From Flammeovirgaceae bacterium (GTDB taxonomy: Bacteria > Bacteroidota > Bacteroidia > Cytophagales > Cyclobacteriaceae), in assembly GCA_021299455.1 (NCBI GenBank), contig JAJTGQ010000069.1:1-55681 (forward strand): a stretch of 55,681 nt of DNA, in the 5' to 3' direction. A program made the position numbers and the translations under genes. This document shows positions 18,774 through 26,595 of the stretch, piece after piece. The notes under the pieces are model-generated. The model had not been told where the DNA came from. It searched no databases and worked only from the letters and a program-made list of their open reading frames with translations. Each line of letters opens with the position of its first letter. Position 1 is the stretch's first letter.

Positions 18774-20030
18774 TTAGGTTTTCTGTTTTTTCTTTTTCGC
18801 TGCAGGAAACAAGATGTTGTTCAAGATCAATCGATAGCCAGGCGAATTTGGGTGCAGATGTAAGTCTGTTGGCTCTTCCCCAACTGTATGTTGGTAATCT
18901 TCCGGATCATGACCGCCATAAAAAGTGTAAAAACCTTTGCCCATCACACCATGTAAGTATTTGGCTTCTTTGATTTCTTTGTTTTCGCCCATGATAGTAA
19001 CATCGGGCTTGATGAGTTGTTTTTTGAACCCCGTGGTTTGGCCATAAAATCCCTTTATAACCCGCGAATGATTTTGGGTAAGCATGCTGGGAATCGGATC
19101 CCACTTGGCCGAAAACTGAAATAAATTGAAATAGTCATTGTCTTGGCGAAGTCCACGCTCGGGCGCATTGTTATCAATATCTGAAAATTCATATTGATAC
19201 GGATCTCTGCTGAGGTGAAAATCGGTAAAAGCAAAAGTGTTGTCGAAGTTTAATTTTTCTTGCGCTTGCGGGTCGGCTGCATCACCGTCATACATTCGTT
19301 CACAGATATCTACACCCTCAGCTGCCAGCGCAATGTCGTACGAATCTGTGGCAGAGCACATGGCAAACAAAAATCCACCACCCGCCACGAATTCTTTCAT
19401 CCGTTTGGCAACCGCCAGTTTTAATTGCGAAACTTTCCCGAATCCGTGCTTTCGAGCCAGACCTTCTGCCTCCTTTACTTGTTCAAGGTACCAGGGCATG
19501 TTGGCGTAGCTAGAATAGAACTTGCCATATTGCCCGGTAAAGTCTTCGTGGTGCAAGTGGAGCCAATCATATTTCGTCAATTCATCGCCCATCACTTCGT
19601 CATCAAATATGACGGTATAGGGGATTTCTGCGTAGGTGAGAACCAGAGTCACTGCATCGTCCCAGGGTTGCTTCGATTTTGGAGAATAAACAGCGATTCT
19701 TGGATATTTCTCCAACTTCATAATGTCATAGTTGGAAGCTGGGCTGGCGATTTCTGTTATGATGGAGTTTGCTTGTGCATCTGAAATAATATCAAAAGTT
19801 ACTCCCCGAACTACCAACTCATTTTGTATTCGAGGGTGGTATTTGGTCATAAAGCTGCCCCCACGGTAGTTCAATAACCAATCTACTTCCTGATCCATTT
19901 TTAATACCCAATAGGCTATTCCATAGGCTTTTAGGTGGTTGCTTTGTTTTTCGTCCATTGGAATAAATACATAATTCCCGAAAACCAGCTTTGAGGACAG
20001 AACAAATAATAACAAAATGCAACTTCTCAT
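18774..20030 (-). CDS. exported protein of the family labelled 'asparagine synthetase B' in Bacteroidota
   Basis: From ATG 20030 the protein has 418 residues and a signal peptide (MRSCILLLFVLSSKLVFG). It lacks the features of true AsnB: there is no N-terminal Cys2 glutaminase and no ATP pyrophosphatase SGGxDS motif, so the common database label is doubtful. Instead the middle shows a flavodoxin/GATase1-like pattern: RIAVYSPKS, ILTYAEIPYTVIFDDE-like strand/helix alternation, YDWLHLHHEDFTGQ, and AGGGFLFAMCSATDSYD, where Cys follows a strand as in a nucleophile elbow. C-terminal GHDPEDY and HLHPNSPGYRLILNN resemble domains in gene families that handle periplasmic substrates. An upstream extension to 20186 is possible but would bury the signal peptide. 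First gene of a three-gene operon. Confidence 0.75.
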   Translation of the reverse strand: MRSCILLLFVLSSKLVFGNYVFIPMDEKQSNHLKAYGIAYWVLKMDQEVDWLLNYRGGSFMTKYHPRIQNELVVRGVTFDIISDAQANSIITEIASPASNYDIMKLEKYPRIAVYSPKSKQPWDDAVTLVLTYAEIPYTVIFDDEVMGDELTKYDWLHLHHEDFTGQYGKFYSSYANMPWYLEQVKEAEGLARKHGFGKVSQLKLAVAKRMKEFVAGGGFLFAMCSATDSYDIALAAEGVDICERMYDGDAADPQAQEKLNFDNTFAFTDFHLSRDPYQYEFSDIDNNAPERGLRQDNDYFNLFQFSAKWDPIPSMLTQNHSRVIKGFYGQTTGFKKQLIKPDVTIMGENKEIKEAKYLHGVMGKGFYTFYGGHDPEDYQHTVGEEPTDLHLHPNSPGYRLILNNILFPAAKKKKQKT

Positions 20031-20079
20031 CGTTAAAAACCCCTGTTTTGCTTTGTAACAATTTTTAGCCCCATTAGTC

Positions 20080-20111
20080 TTGAGGTAAACATGGTTAAAG
20101 GTATAACTTTG
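20080..20111 (+). promoter_or_regulatory. Bacteroidota-type promoter for the MacB-like permease gene
   Basis: The -33 TTG (20080-20082) and the exact -7 element TAACTTTG (20104-20111) are separated by 21 nt. The predicted transcription start is near 20117, leaving a leader of about 30 nt before ATG 20147. It lies in the divergent region shared with the 'asparagine synthetase B'-like gene, for which I see no equally good promoter. Confidence 0.65.
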
Positions 20112-20146
20112 ATCTTCAAAATGAATAAAACGAAACCAATAATTGA

Positions 20147-21382
20147 ATGGATTTAGTTGAAAATGTAAAGGAGGGACTTCGCTCAATAAAAGCCAACATG
20201 CTCCGTTCTGTGCTCACCGCTTTGATTGTAGCGATTGGCATTACCTCTCTTGTTGGGATTCTAACTGCCATTGATGGTATAGAATATTCCATTTCTGAGA
20301 GTTTGTCTTCACTGGGCGCAAATACCTTTGATATCCGCTCAAAATTCAACAGAGGAAACAACCGAGATGGATTGAAGGAGAAAAACTATTCTCCACTATT
20401 GTTAGCTGAAGCACAAAAGTTTATTGACGAGTATTCCTATCCGGCCACCATCAGCTTATCGGCACGGTTAACAAACTTCGCAGAGATAAAGCATGGATCT
20501 GAAAAAACAAATCCAAATGTAAACGTAATGGGAGTCAATGAAGACTATATGCCGATCAAAGGCCTTAACATCGAAAATGGCCGTAATTTTTCACGATTTG
20601 AAATCCAATATGGTTCGAAAGTGGCCGTGATTGGGTTTCAGTTGGCAAAGACATTGTATGGTGAAAACAAGAACCCGGTAGGAACTGAGATATCGTTTAA
20701 AGGCACTCAGTTTAAAGTGATTGGCACGATGGTAGAAAAAGGTGAACTATCAGAAAATAATTTCGACAACATGGTCTTGATCCCGATCATCGTGGCCAAC
20801 CAATTGGCATCTGGGCAGGGGCTCAATTATCGACTGACCGTGGGCATCCAAGACCCCGAACAAATGGACTATGCCATGGGCGAGGCCACCGGGTTGATGC
20901 GCAAGATTCGGGATGATGATGTGGGCAACGAGAACTCTTTTGACTTAGAAAAGAGTGAATCATTGGCGCAGAATTTAGAATCGATTACATCTGGCCTGCG
21001 TTTTGGCGGATTTGGGGTGGGATTCATAACATTGTTGGGTGCGTCTATTGCGTTAATGAACATTATGTTGGTCTCGGTTACAGAGCGTACCCGCGAAGTG
21101 GGGGTGAGGAAGGCGTTAGGAGCAACTCCTTTGCGAATCCGTCAGCAATTTGTCATCGAAGCAATTGTGGTGTGTGTGCTAGGCGGCATCGGGGGTATTA
21201 TACTCGGTATTCTCATTGGCAATCTCATCTCCCGAGCAATTGGTATTGACACTTTTGTGGTGCCGTGGCTCTGGATGATGGTAGGTATGGGTATTTGTAT
21301 TATGGTGGGTCTATTTTCAGGTTGGTATCCGGCAAGTAAAGCGTCAAAACTCGATCCTATTGAGTCGTTGAGATTTGAGTAG
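20147..21382 (+). CDS. MacB-family ABC permease (FtsX domain)
   Basis: A 411-residue inner-membrane protein: a cytoplasmic start (NVKEGLRSIKANMLRSVLTAL), first helix at about 20-42, a MacB periplasmic core domain at about 45-260, and three helices of an FtsX domain at 285-400 with the conserved ERTREVGVRKALGAT coupling-helix motif and GWYPASKASKLDPIESLR end. The ABC ATPase that must energise it is not adjacent; a shared ATPase encoded elsewhere is the usual solution in Bacteroidota. Lipoprotein, peptide or small-molecule export are all possible. It has its own promoter. Confidence 0.9.
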   Translation: MDLVENVKEGLRSIKANMLRSVLTALIVAIGITSLVGILTAIDGIEYSISESLSSLGANTFDIRSKFNRGNNRDGLKEKNYSPLLLAEAQKFIDEYSYPATISLSARLTNFAEIKHGSEKTNPNVNVMGVNEDYMPIKGLNIENGRNFSRFEIQYGSKVAVIGFQLAKTLYGENKNPVGTEISFKGTQFKVIGTMVEKGELSENNFDNMVLIPIIVANQLASGQGLNYRLTVGIQDPEQMDYAMGEATGLMRKIRDDDVGNENSFDLEKSESLAQNLESITSGLRFGGFGVGFITLLGASIALMNIMLVSVTERTREVGVRKALGATPLRIRQQFVIEAIVVCVLGGIGGIILGILIGNLISRAIGIDTFVVPWLWMMVGMGICIMVGLFSGWYPASKASKLDPIESLRFE

Positions 21383-21395
21383 TGGGTGTCGCTGC

Positions 21396-21430
21396 CTTCT
21401 AACTTCTAACTTCTAACTTCTAACTTCTAA
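21396..21430. repeat. heptamer tandem repeat (CTTCTAA)x5
   Basis: Five exact, consecutive copies of CTTCTAA between the MacB-like permease gene and the convergent AraC gene. The stop codon of the AraC gene (TAG on the minus strand, 21429-21427) lies in the last copy, so changes in copy number would leave the protein intact. The repeat has no flanking inverted repeats and is not a terminator. Confidence 0.9.
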
Positions 21431-22323
21431 CTCTTCCCCATCAAGTACTTCTTTGGGGTTACCCCAAACTTCTTTTTAAATGCCGCAATAAAATGGCTTG
21501 GATTGGTATAGCCAATTTGATAAGCCACTTCGTTTACCTGATACTTTGCAGAATCTAGTAGAATACGTGAATGATCTAGTTTGTGATCGAGCAAAAAGCC
21601 AAAGACTGTGTTACCGTAGATTTCCTTGAAACCGACTTTGAGTTGGTAGTCATTTAGCCCGACAATTTTAGCCAGTTCTTTCAGTGTGGGAGGAGTGTCA
21701 ATATTTTTCAACAAGTGTTCTTTCACCTGCTTTATTTTCCGGACGGTTTCTTCGTCATTGAGGAACGGACACGTTTCCGTATTAGGCAAGCGATTTGAAA
21801 AGTAAAGGCTCAAAAGTTCATAAAACTTCCCTTGGTAAAACAGCTTTTGTGCGCTTTCGCTCAGCTGCGTGTTGAACAATTGATTGAGCACTAAAAGTAT
21901 AGAGGAAGGTATGTCCCGCTCATCATAAAACTTTCGGTTGCTATTCTCAGGCTTTAATAGGGGAAGCGCATCGTGTACAAATAGTTTGTGCAGACTTTCC
22001 AACGAAATAGTCATGAACACCATTTTAGCTTGGGAACTCAACTGAAGAACGAAGGGCAAATCCTTGTCGGGATTGTAGAAGAAATAGTTTTTACCTTTTA
22101 CAATCTCTCGCCTGTATTGCGGACCAAAGGCGAACACTGCGTTGCCTTCCAGACAAAAATAAAAATGGATAATGCCTTTTTGAATGAGACTATCCATGCT
22201 CATCATTTCCTGGGTTCGATTCTCAGCGAAAGAAAGAGAGAGATCGTCTTTTTCAAACAGAACATGTAAACTTCCTTTTTGGGTATTTTTTTCGATTGCT
22301 GGCGGTTTATTGTGATCAATCAT
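21427..22323 (-). CDS. AraC-family transcriptional regulator
   Basis: A 298-residue regulator. The first 190 residues are a sensor region without a recognisable enzyme motif, containing beta-strands of a cupin-like type. Residues about 200-297 hold the two helix-turn-helix motifs of AraC: TLKELAKIVGLNDYQLKVGFKEIYG, recognisably HTH 1, and NEVAYQIGYTNPSHFIAAFKKKFGVTPKKY, HTH 2 with the family signature. It is divergent from a TonB receptor gene, the standard layout of the PchR-type regulators of iron and siderophore uptake. An exact -7 element TACTTTTG (22386-22379) lies upstream, within a short inverted repeat, though without a TTG at -33. Confidence 0.9.
   Translation of the reverse strand: MIDHNKPPAIEKNTQKGSLHVLFEKDDLSLSFAENRTQEMMSMDSLIQKGIIHFYFCLEGNAVFAFGPQYRREIVKGKNYFFYNPDKDLPFVLQLSSQAKMVFMTISLESLHKLFVHDALPLLKPENSNRKFYDERDIPSSILLVLNQLFNTQLSESAQKLFYQGKFYELLSLYFSNRLPNTETCPFLNDEETVRKIKQVKEHLLKNIDTPPTLKELAKIVGLNDYQLKVGFKEIYGNTVFGFLLDHKLDHSRILLDSAKYQVNEVAYQIGYTNPSHFIAAFKKKFGVTPKKYLMGKS
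22276..22292. repeat. direct repeat copy 1, TTTTTGGGTATTTTTT
   Basis: This 16-bp sequence occurs here, inside the first codons of the AraC gene, and again at 22429-22444 just upstream of the TonB receptor gene, in the same orientation with 153 bp between starts. Paired identical sites around an AraC gene and its target suggest regulator binding, possibly with looping. That is inference; both copies are AT-rich. Confidence 0.4.
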
Positions 22324-22370
22324 AAGATAAAATGACAGAATTCATGTTTACTAGAAGGTCTTAATACAGA

Positions 22371-22386
22371 TACTTTGGCAAAAGTA
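22371..22386. promoter_or_regulatory. inverted repeat TACTTT-GGCA-AAAGTA in the AraC/TonB-receptor intergenic region
   Basis: A perfect 6-bp inverted repeat with a 4-nt spacer. Its right half includes TACTTTTG on the minus strand, a match to the Bacteroidota -7 element for the AraC gene. It could be an operator for autoregulation. The arms are short, so chance is possible. Confidence 0.35.
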
Positions 22387-22428
22387 CCATTCTTTAATAA
22401 ATAGGTGTCACTCGGCATTAATTATACT

Positions 22429-22444
22429 TTTTTGGGTATTTTTT
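22429..22444. repeat. direct repeat copy 2, TTTTTGGGTATTTTTT
   Basis: Second copy of the 16-bp sequence at 22276, ending 31 bp before the receptor ATG at 22476. Its position overlaps the region where the promoter of the receptor operon should lie, which fits a regulator site. No exact TAnnTTTG is seen here, so the promoter may depend on an activator. Confidence 0.4.
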
Positions 22445-22475
22445 GGCGTTTGAGCCGGTCATATTTGCGACCTTA

Positions 22476-24641
22476 ATGAAGAACATATTTGGTCAAATTA
22501 AGGTCTTGTTAATCGTTGGGAGCGTTGCGCCTTTTATTGCCATGGCTCAGGGTACCGATACGCTTCATTTCCAGCAATTGGAAGAGGTTATTATAACTGC
22601 CACTCGGAATGAGAGGACGATGGGCTCTTTACCAATGCCCGTCACACTGGTGCAAACGCCTATGATCAAAACAATGGGATCTGTTCGGCTCAATGATGTG
22701 CTTACCGAGCAAACCGGCTTGGTAGTCGTGCCGCAAATAAACGGGCAAGGCAATGGCATTCAAATTCAAGGCCTCAATCCAGATTATACGTTGATATTAG
22801 TTGATGGAGAACCTATCATTGGCAGGTATACTGGTACGTTAGAACTATCGCGTTTAACGGTTGGAAATATCAAGCAAGTAGAAATTGTTAAAGGACCATC
22901 TTCAAGTCTGTATGGATCAGAGGCACTCGCGGGAGTTATTAACATCATCACTGAAAAACCTTCAACTAATACTGCAAAGTTCTCGATGAGGTATGGAACA
23001 AATAATACGCTTGATTTAAACACAACAGGAGGATTTGTTGGTAGTAAATGGAACGTTTCCGTTTTTGCCAATCGATACAGTACAGATGGTTATGATTTAT
23101 CGCCTCAGAATTATGGCAAAACGGTGTCTCCGTTTCTGAATTACACGCTAGGCAGCCGAGTTGAGTATAAGTTGAACAACCAAACAATTTTATCGATTGG
23201 GGGAAGATATTTTGGTGAAAACCAAGATTATAGTTTCGATGTGAATAACAAAGGGAACTCGATTCGGACATACGGAGCTGGTAAAATAACCGACTGGAAT
23301 CTAAACACTATGCTGTCACACCGAATTTCAAATCGGTTCAAATTGACTGGAAGGTTTTATGTTACTAATTACGAGACAGACTCTTATTTCAAATTGGAAA
23401 GGAATGACAGCCTAACCAAGCAAGACAATTACAGGCAGTGGTTCAAGCGATTTGAATTAGTTGGTGACTATCAATTTGCCCCAAATCATATTACAACATT
23501 CGGCACGGGGCTGATTGATGAAAGCGTGGTTACAAACAGATATTTCGGACTAACGGAAAGAACTCTGCAGACAAAATACTTATTTATTCAACACGAATGG
23601 AATCCTATTTCGCCCTTGATTGTAATCGGTGGAATCCGATACGACAACAACTCTAAGTTTGGAGATCAGTTTAGCCCGAAGTTATCTGTACAATATGAGG
23701 TCAGCTCTAAACTTGTGTTTAAAAGCTCTTTCGGAGTTGGATTCAAGACACCTGATTTCAGACAATTGTATTATAATTTCTACAATGCAGCTGGAGGCGG
23801 CTATAATTTGTGGGGTTCAGAAATTGCCAATGAAAGAATCAGTGAGTTTCAGAAGTTAGGATTAATACAATCTTATTCTGTTGACCTTTCAACAATTGGC
23901 ACTCTAGAACCCGAGCGTTCACTTTCGATAAATATAGGAGCGAAAGCGAAACTGTCTTCCTTTTTGAGTTGGGATGTTAATCTATTCAGGAATAACATCG
24001 ACAACTTGATCGATTATCTGCCTATTGCACTGACAACGTCCAGAGAAACAATTTACAGTTTCAGGAATATCAAAAAAGTATTTACTCAAGGCATCGAAAC
24101 TGATTTAGGTTGTCGACTTGGTTCAAATTTTTCCGTTTCTATCGGTTATCAACTTTTATTTGCCAAAGACCAGGCAGTTGTAGATAAAGTTGATAGGGGT
24201 GATGAATACTGGCGTGACCCCATTACTCTTCAAACCCAACGACTCAAATCCAACGAGTACTTTGGTTTGTACAATCGGTCCAGGCACACCGGCAACTTTA
24301 AAGTTTTTTATAAAAATGCAAAGAGTGGATGGGAGGGAAGCGTGAGGGTCATTTATCGCGGTAAATTTGGCGTGGGCGATGTGCAGGGAAATATTCAAGG
24401 CGAAATCATTCCGGCTTCTGATCAAAACGACAACCTGATTTTGGACGAGTACGATAATTTTGTTCCAGGTTATGCATTGGTCAATCTTTCTTTAGCCAAA
24501 TCTATTCAGAGCCTCCGTTTACAAATAGGTGTTGATAACCTCCTTGATTACACCAATCCAATTTTTATACCCAACCTTCCTGGTCGCTTGATTTATGGAA
24601 GTGTGTCGTTTTCCTTGTTTGAAAAATCTAAAAACCAATAA
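22476..24641 (+). CDS. TonB-dependent outer-membrane receptor, HmuR-like
   Basis: A 721-residue receptor beginning MKNIFGQIKVLLIVGSVAPFIAMAQ (signal peptide). The plug domain (about 35-150) has EEVIITATRNER at the TonB box position and the plug motifs VNDVLTEQTGLVV-like, GIQIQGLNPDYTLILVDGEP and KGPSSSLYGSEALAGVINIIT. The remainder is a 22-strand-type barrel with a terminal FSLF aromatic end. No SusD partner or carboxypeptidase-like N-terminal domain is present. Plug motifs and the two HmuY-family genes downstream (6 and 84 bp gaps) place it with haem/siderophore receptors of the HmuR/IrgA type. I start at ATG 22476, not at an in-frame TTG at 22443. Confidence 0.9.
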   Translation: MKNIFGQIKVLLIVGSVAPFIAMAQGTDTLHFQQLEEVIITATRNERTMGSLPMPVTLVQTPMIKTMGSVRLNDVLTEQTGLVVVPQINGQGNGIQIQGLNPDYTLILVDGEPIIGRYTGTLELSRLTVGNIKQVEIVKGPSSSLYGSEALAGVINIITEKPSTNTAKFSMRYGTNNTLDLNTTGGFVGSKWNVSVFANRYSTDGYDLSPQNYGKTVSPFLNYTLGSRVEYKLNNQTILSIGGRYFGENQDYSFDVNNKGNSIRTYGAGKITDWNLNTMLSHRISNRFKLTGRFYVTNYETDSYFKLERNDSLTKQDNYRQWFKRFELVGDYQFAPNHITTFGTGLIDESVVTNRYFGLTERTLQTKYLFIQHEWNPISPLIVIGGIRYDNNSKFGDQFSPKLSVQYEVSSKLVFKSSFGVGFKTPDFRQLYYNFYNAAGGGYNLWGSEIANERISEFQKLGLIQSYSVDLSTIGTLEPERSLSINIGAKAKLSSFLSWDVNLFRNNIDNLIDYLPIALTTSRETIYSFRNIKKVFTQGIETDLGCRLGSNFSVSIGYQLLFAKDQAVVDKVDRGDEYWRDPITLQTQRLKSNEYFGLYNRSRHTGNFKVFYKNAKSGWEGSVRVIYRGKFGVGDVQGNIQGEIIPASDQNDNLILDEYDNFVPGYALVNLSLAKSIQSLRLQIGVDNLLDYTNPIFIPNLPGRLIYGSVSFSLFEKSKNQ

Positions 24642-24646
24642 ATTTT

Positions 24647-25309
24647 ATGAAGTGTGTTTTATCTATCGTCTGTTTGTTTTATTTTTCAATGTTTATTTCG
24701 TGTAGCAAATCTGATCCCGCGCCTACGCCCGTCACTGCGATTCGATTTTCAAATTTGCCTGCCGATCCGGCCACTTCATTCGATCCGAATACGGGCGCAC
24801 CGACCGGCTTCACAAATAAATTTACGTTTTTTAGTTTTGCTACTGGTGCAGTGGTTGATAGTCCATCCGGCACCAATTGGGACTTAGCATTTCGCGCAAC
24901 CACCATCCTAGTAAATGGAGGAACTAGTGGTGCTGGCAAAGGTGCTGCTCAAATTCTTACGGGCATTTTTGATGACGTTGCAAACGCACCAACTGATGGT
25001 TATAAACAAGATAACGATGCTGGCGGATTAAGCCCCGCAGCCGCACCCAACACTAACTTAGCAATACCCACTGGTTCAGGCAACGCGTGGTATGTAGCCA
25101 CGGGAGGTGGGCCAAGTAGCCCTTCTGTGATTACTGCTACAGCAGGCAAAGTTATTGTTTTAAAAACTGCCGATGGTAAGTATGCAAAGATGGAGATTTT
25201 GAGTTATTACAAAGATGCACCTGCTCCGGTAAACCCGTTGCGTGATATAGCTAGATACTATACCTTTCAATATGTATATCAGCCGGATGGAAGTACACGG
25301 TTGAAATAG
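24647..25309 (+). CDS. HmuY-family lipoprotein 1
   Basis: A 220-residue lipoprotein with a signal peptide ending in the lipobox FISC (Cys19). The HmuY family pattern is clear: FTFFSFATGAVV, NWDLAFRATTILVNGG, a SGNAWY turn, and the C-terminal KVIVLKTADGKYAKMEILSYY ... RYYTFQYVYQ. HmuY of Porphyromonas binds haem with two His residues and passes it to HmuR. This protein contains no histidine at all and only one methionine in the mature part, so ordinary His or Met haem coordination is not available. It may bind another ligand or bind haem differently. It lies 5 bp after the receptor gene and is paralogous to the next gene. Confidence 0.85.
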   Translation: MKCVLSIVCLFYFSMFISCSKSDPAPTPVTAIRFSNLPADPATSFDPNTGAPTGFTNKFTFFSFATGAVVDSPSGTNWDLAFRATTILVNGGTSGAGKGAAQILTGIFDDVANAPTDGYKQDNDAGGLSPAAAPNTNLAIPTGSGNAWYVATGGGPSSPSVITATAGKVIVLKTADGKYAKMEILSYYKDAPAPVNPLRDIARYYTFQYVYQPDGSTRLK

Positions 25310-25392
25310 AGCGTTTTAATTTTCATTTTTTTTTTGCAACTTGTCTGATTGGGAATAGTAGACTAAGTGCTGGCTTTAATTGCTATTACGCT

Positions 25393-26055
25393 ATGAATTT
25401 TTCAAAAAATGCTTTCAGAATTTGTGTTGGATATGCTTTTTTATTGACTTTATCGGGTTGCTCCAACAGCGACCCGTCTGCTGTGGCATTGATTCCCGTC
25501 ACATACAAAAATCTCAATGCCGATTATGCTCCCATTGTATTAACCCCGGCCGGCAGTGAAACCAGGCCAAAGCAAACTAATAGATTTACTTTTTTTAGTT
25601 TCCTCACTGGTACACTTGTTAACAGAACCGATAGTGCTACATCAAAGTGGGATGTGGCCTTTCGGGGCACAACCATTATTGTAAACGGAGGCAAGAACAG
25701 AAAAGGGAATGCAAGCGTTCAACTTGTTGACGGTGCCTTTGAAGATCTGGCTACTGCACCAATCGATGGTTATAATACCGACAACCAGGTTGATGACAGA
25801 AAGCCGGTGCCGACTTCCTATGCTATTCAAGATCAATCTGGAAAAGGCTGGTACACAGTTGATCCTTTAACTAGGTTGATAGCGCCCATTCCGGAAAAGA
25901 TAATTGTTGTCAGAACATCCGATGGCCGATATGCAAAGATGCAGATACTGAGTTATTATCAAAACGCTCCCGCAACTGTGAATAACCTTACTGATCTAGA
26001 TCGTTACTACACATTCAAGTACATCTATCAACCAGGAGCGTCAAATAATTTTTAA
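25393..26055 (+). CDS. HmuY-family lipoprotein 2
   Basis: A 220-residue paralogue of the preceding gene with signal peptide and lipobox LSGC (Cys23). Shared blocks are FTFFSFLTGTLV, KWDVAFRGTTIIVNGG, APIDGYNTDN and IIVVRTSDGRYAKMQILSYYQNAP. The two differ in the central loops, where the first is Gly/Ala/Pro-rich. This protein also has no histidine, and one mature methionine (AKMQ). The 83-bp gap before it contains a T10 run and no strong terminator, so it is probably in the receptor operon. A terminator hairpin follows at 26067. Confidence 0.84.
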   Translation: MNFSKNAFRICVGYAFLLTLSGCSNSDPSAVALIPVTYKNLNADYAPIVLTPAGSETRPKQTNRFTFFSFLTGTLVNRTDSATSKWDVAFRGTTIIVNGGKNRKGNASVQLVDGAFEDLATAPIDGYNTDNQVDDRKPVPTSYAIQDQSGKGWYTVDPLTRLIAPIPEKIIVVRTSDGRYAKMQILSYYQNAPATVNNLTDLDRYYTFKYIYQPGASNNF

Positions 26056-26066
26056 TAATTAACTTC

Positions 26067-26097
26067 AAAATGCTCCTGCCTTAGGGGCATTTTATTT
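26067..26097 (+). terminator. intrinsic terminator after the second HmuY-family gene
   Basis: An 11-bp hairpin: AAAATGCTCCT (26067-26077) pairs with AGGGGCATTTT (26083-26093) with one T-G wobble, a 5-nt loop GCCTT, and a T-rich tail (TTTTATTT). It sits 11 bp after the stop at 26055 and closes the receptor operon. Confidence 0.75.
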
Positions 26098-26105
26098 AAT
26101 ACCTA

Positions 26106-26420
26106 ATGAAATTTAGAATAAAACTGCTCCGTTTTGTAGGAATTACTGAAGGCATTTCCTTTTTGATCTTGTTGCTAATTGCGATGCCACTAAAGTATTT
26201 TTTTGGCTGGCCCTTCGCAGTGAAAGTAGTAGGTTGGGCACATGGAATTTTGTTTGTGGCATACATCTTTGCGGTGCTATTGGCCATAAGGGCGATGAAA
26301 TGGAGTTGGTTTTCTGTTGGGGTTGCACTGGCGGCTTCGCTTATCCCCGTTGGCACATTTGTGTTGGATAGATCTTGGAGGAGGAGGGAGCACGAATTGA
26401 AACAGAATCTAGCTAAGTAG
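26106..26420 (+). CDS. DUF3817 membrane protein
   Basis: A 104-residue protein with three to four predicted membrane segments. The motifs match DUF3817: LLRFVGITEGISFLILL at the N-terminus, MPLKYFFGWP, and GWAHGILFVAYIF in the middle. The end is a basic tail (SWRRREHELKQNLAK). Function is unknown across the family. The gene stands alone between the receptor operon terminator and a convergent tRNA gene. Confidence 0.8.
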   Translation: MKFRIKLLRFVGITEGISFLILLLIAMPLKYFFGWPFAVKVVGWAHGILFVAYIFAVLLAIRAMKWSWFSVGVALAASLIPVGTFVLDRSWRRREHELKQNLAK

Positions 26421-26439
26421 CTAGTTACAAAGAAAAAAG

Positions 26440-26513
26440 TGGGCCCTGCTGGGAACGATCCAGCGACCCTCAGATTATGAGTCTGATGCTCTAACCAGCT
26501 GAGCTAAGGGCCC
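26440..26513 (-). tRNA. tRNA with anticodon CAT (tRNA-Met elongator; tRNA-Ile2 possible)
   Basis: Full cloverleaf on the minus strand, 74 nt including discriminator A. The acceptor stem is GGGCCCT/AGGGCCC, the D arm GCTC-AGCTGGTTA-GAGC, the anticodon arm TCAGA-CTCATAA-TCTGA (anticodon CAT), the variable loop GGGTC and the T arm GCTGG-ATCGTTC-CCAGC. The CCA end is not encoded (the genome continues CTT). The T loop is unusual: A and T at positions 54 and 58 instead of T and A. The initiator lacks a mispaired 1-72, so this is an elongator. CAT with lysidine (Ile2) cannot be ruled out by sequence alone. Confidence 0.9.
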
Positions 26514-26595
26514 CAATTAACAAGCGTTGGTGATTATCTCGCCATCCTGTAAAAGAGAGTGCAATTTTACATATTTGAAGCTTAATACACAAAGT

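Noticed and set aside
21396-21430. CRISPR-like array
   Set aside because: The units are 7 bp, contiguous and without spacers.
25326-25335. T10 run between the two HmuY genes as a terminator
   Set aside because: There is no stem in front of it, so it is only a homopolymer.
26440-26513. Initiator tRNA-fMet
   Set aside because: The acceptor stem is fully paired at position 1-72 and the anticodon stem lacks the three G-C pairs typical of initiators.
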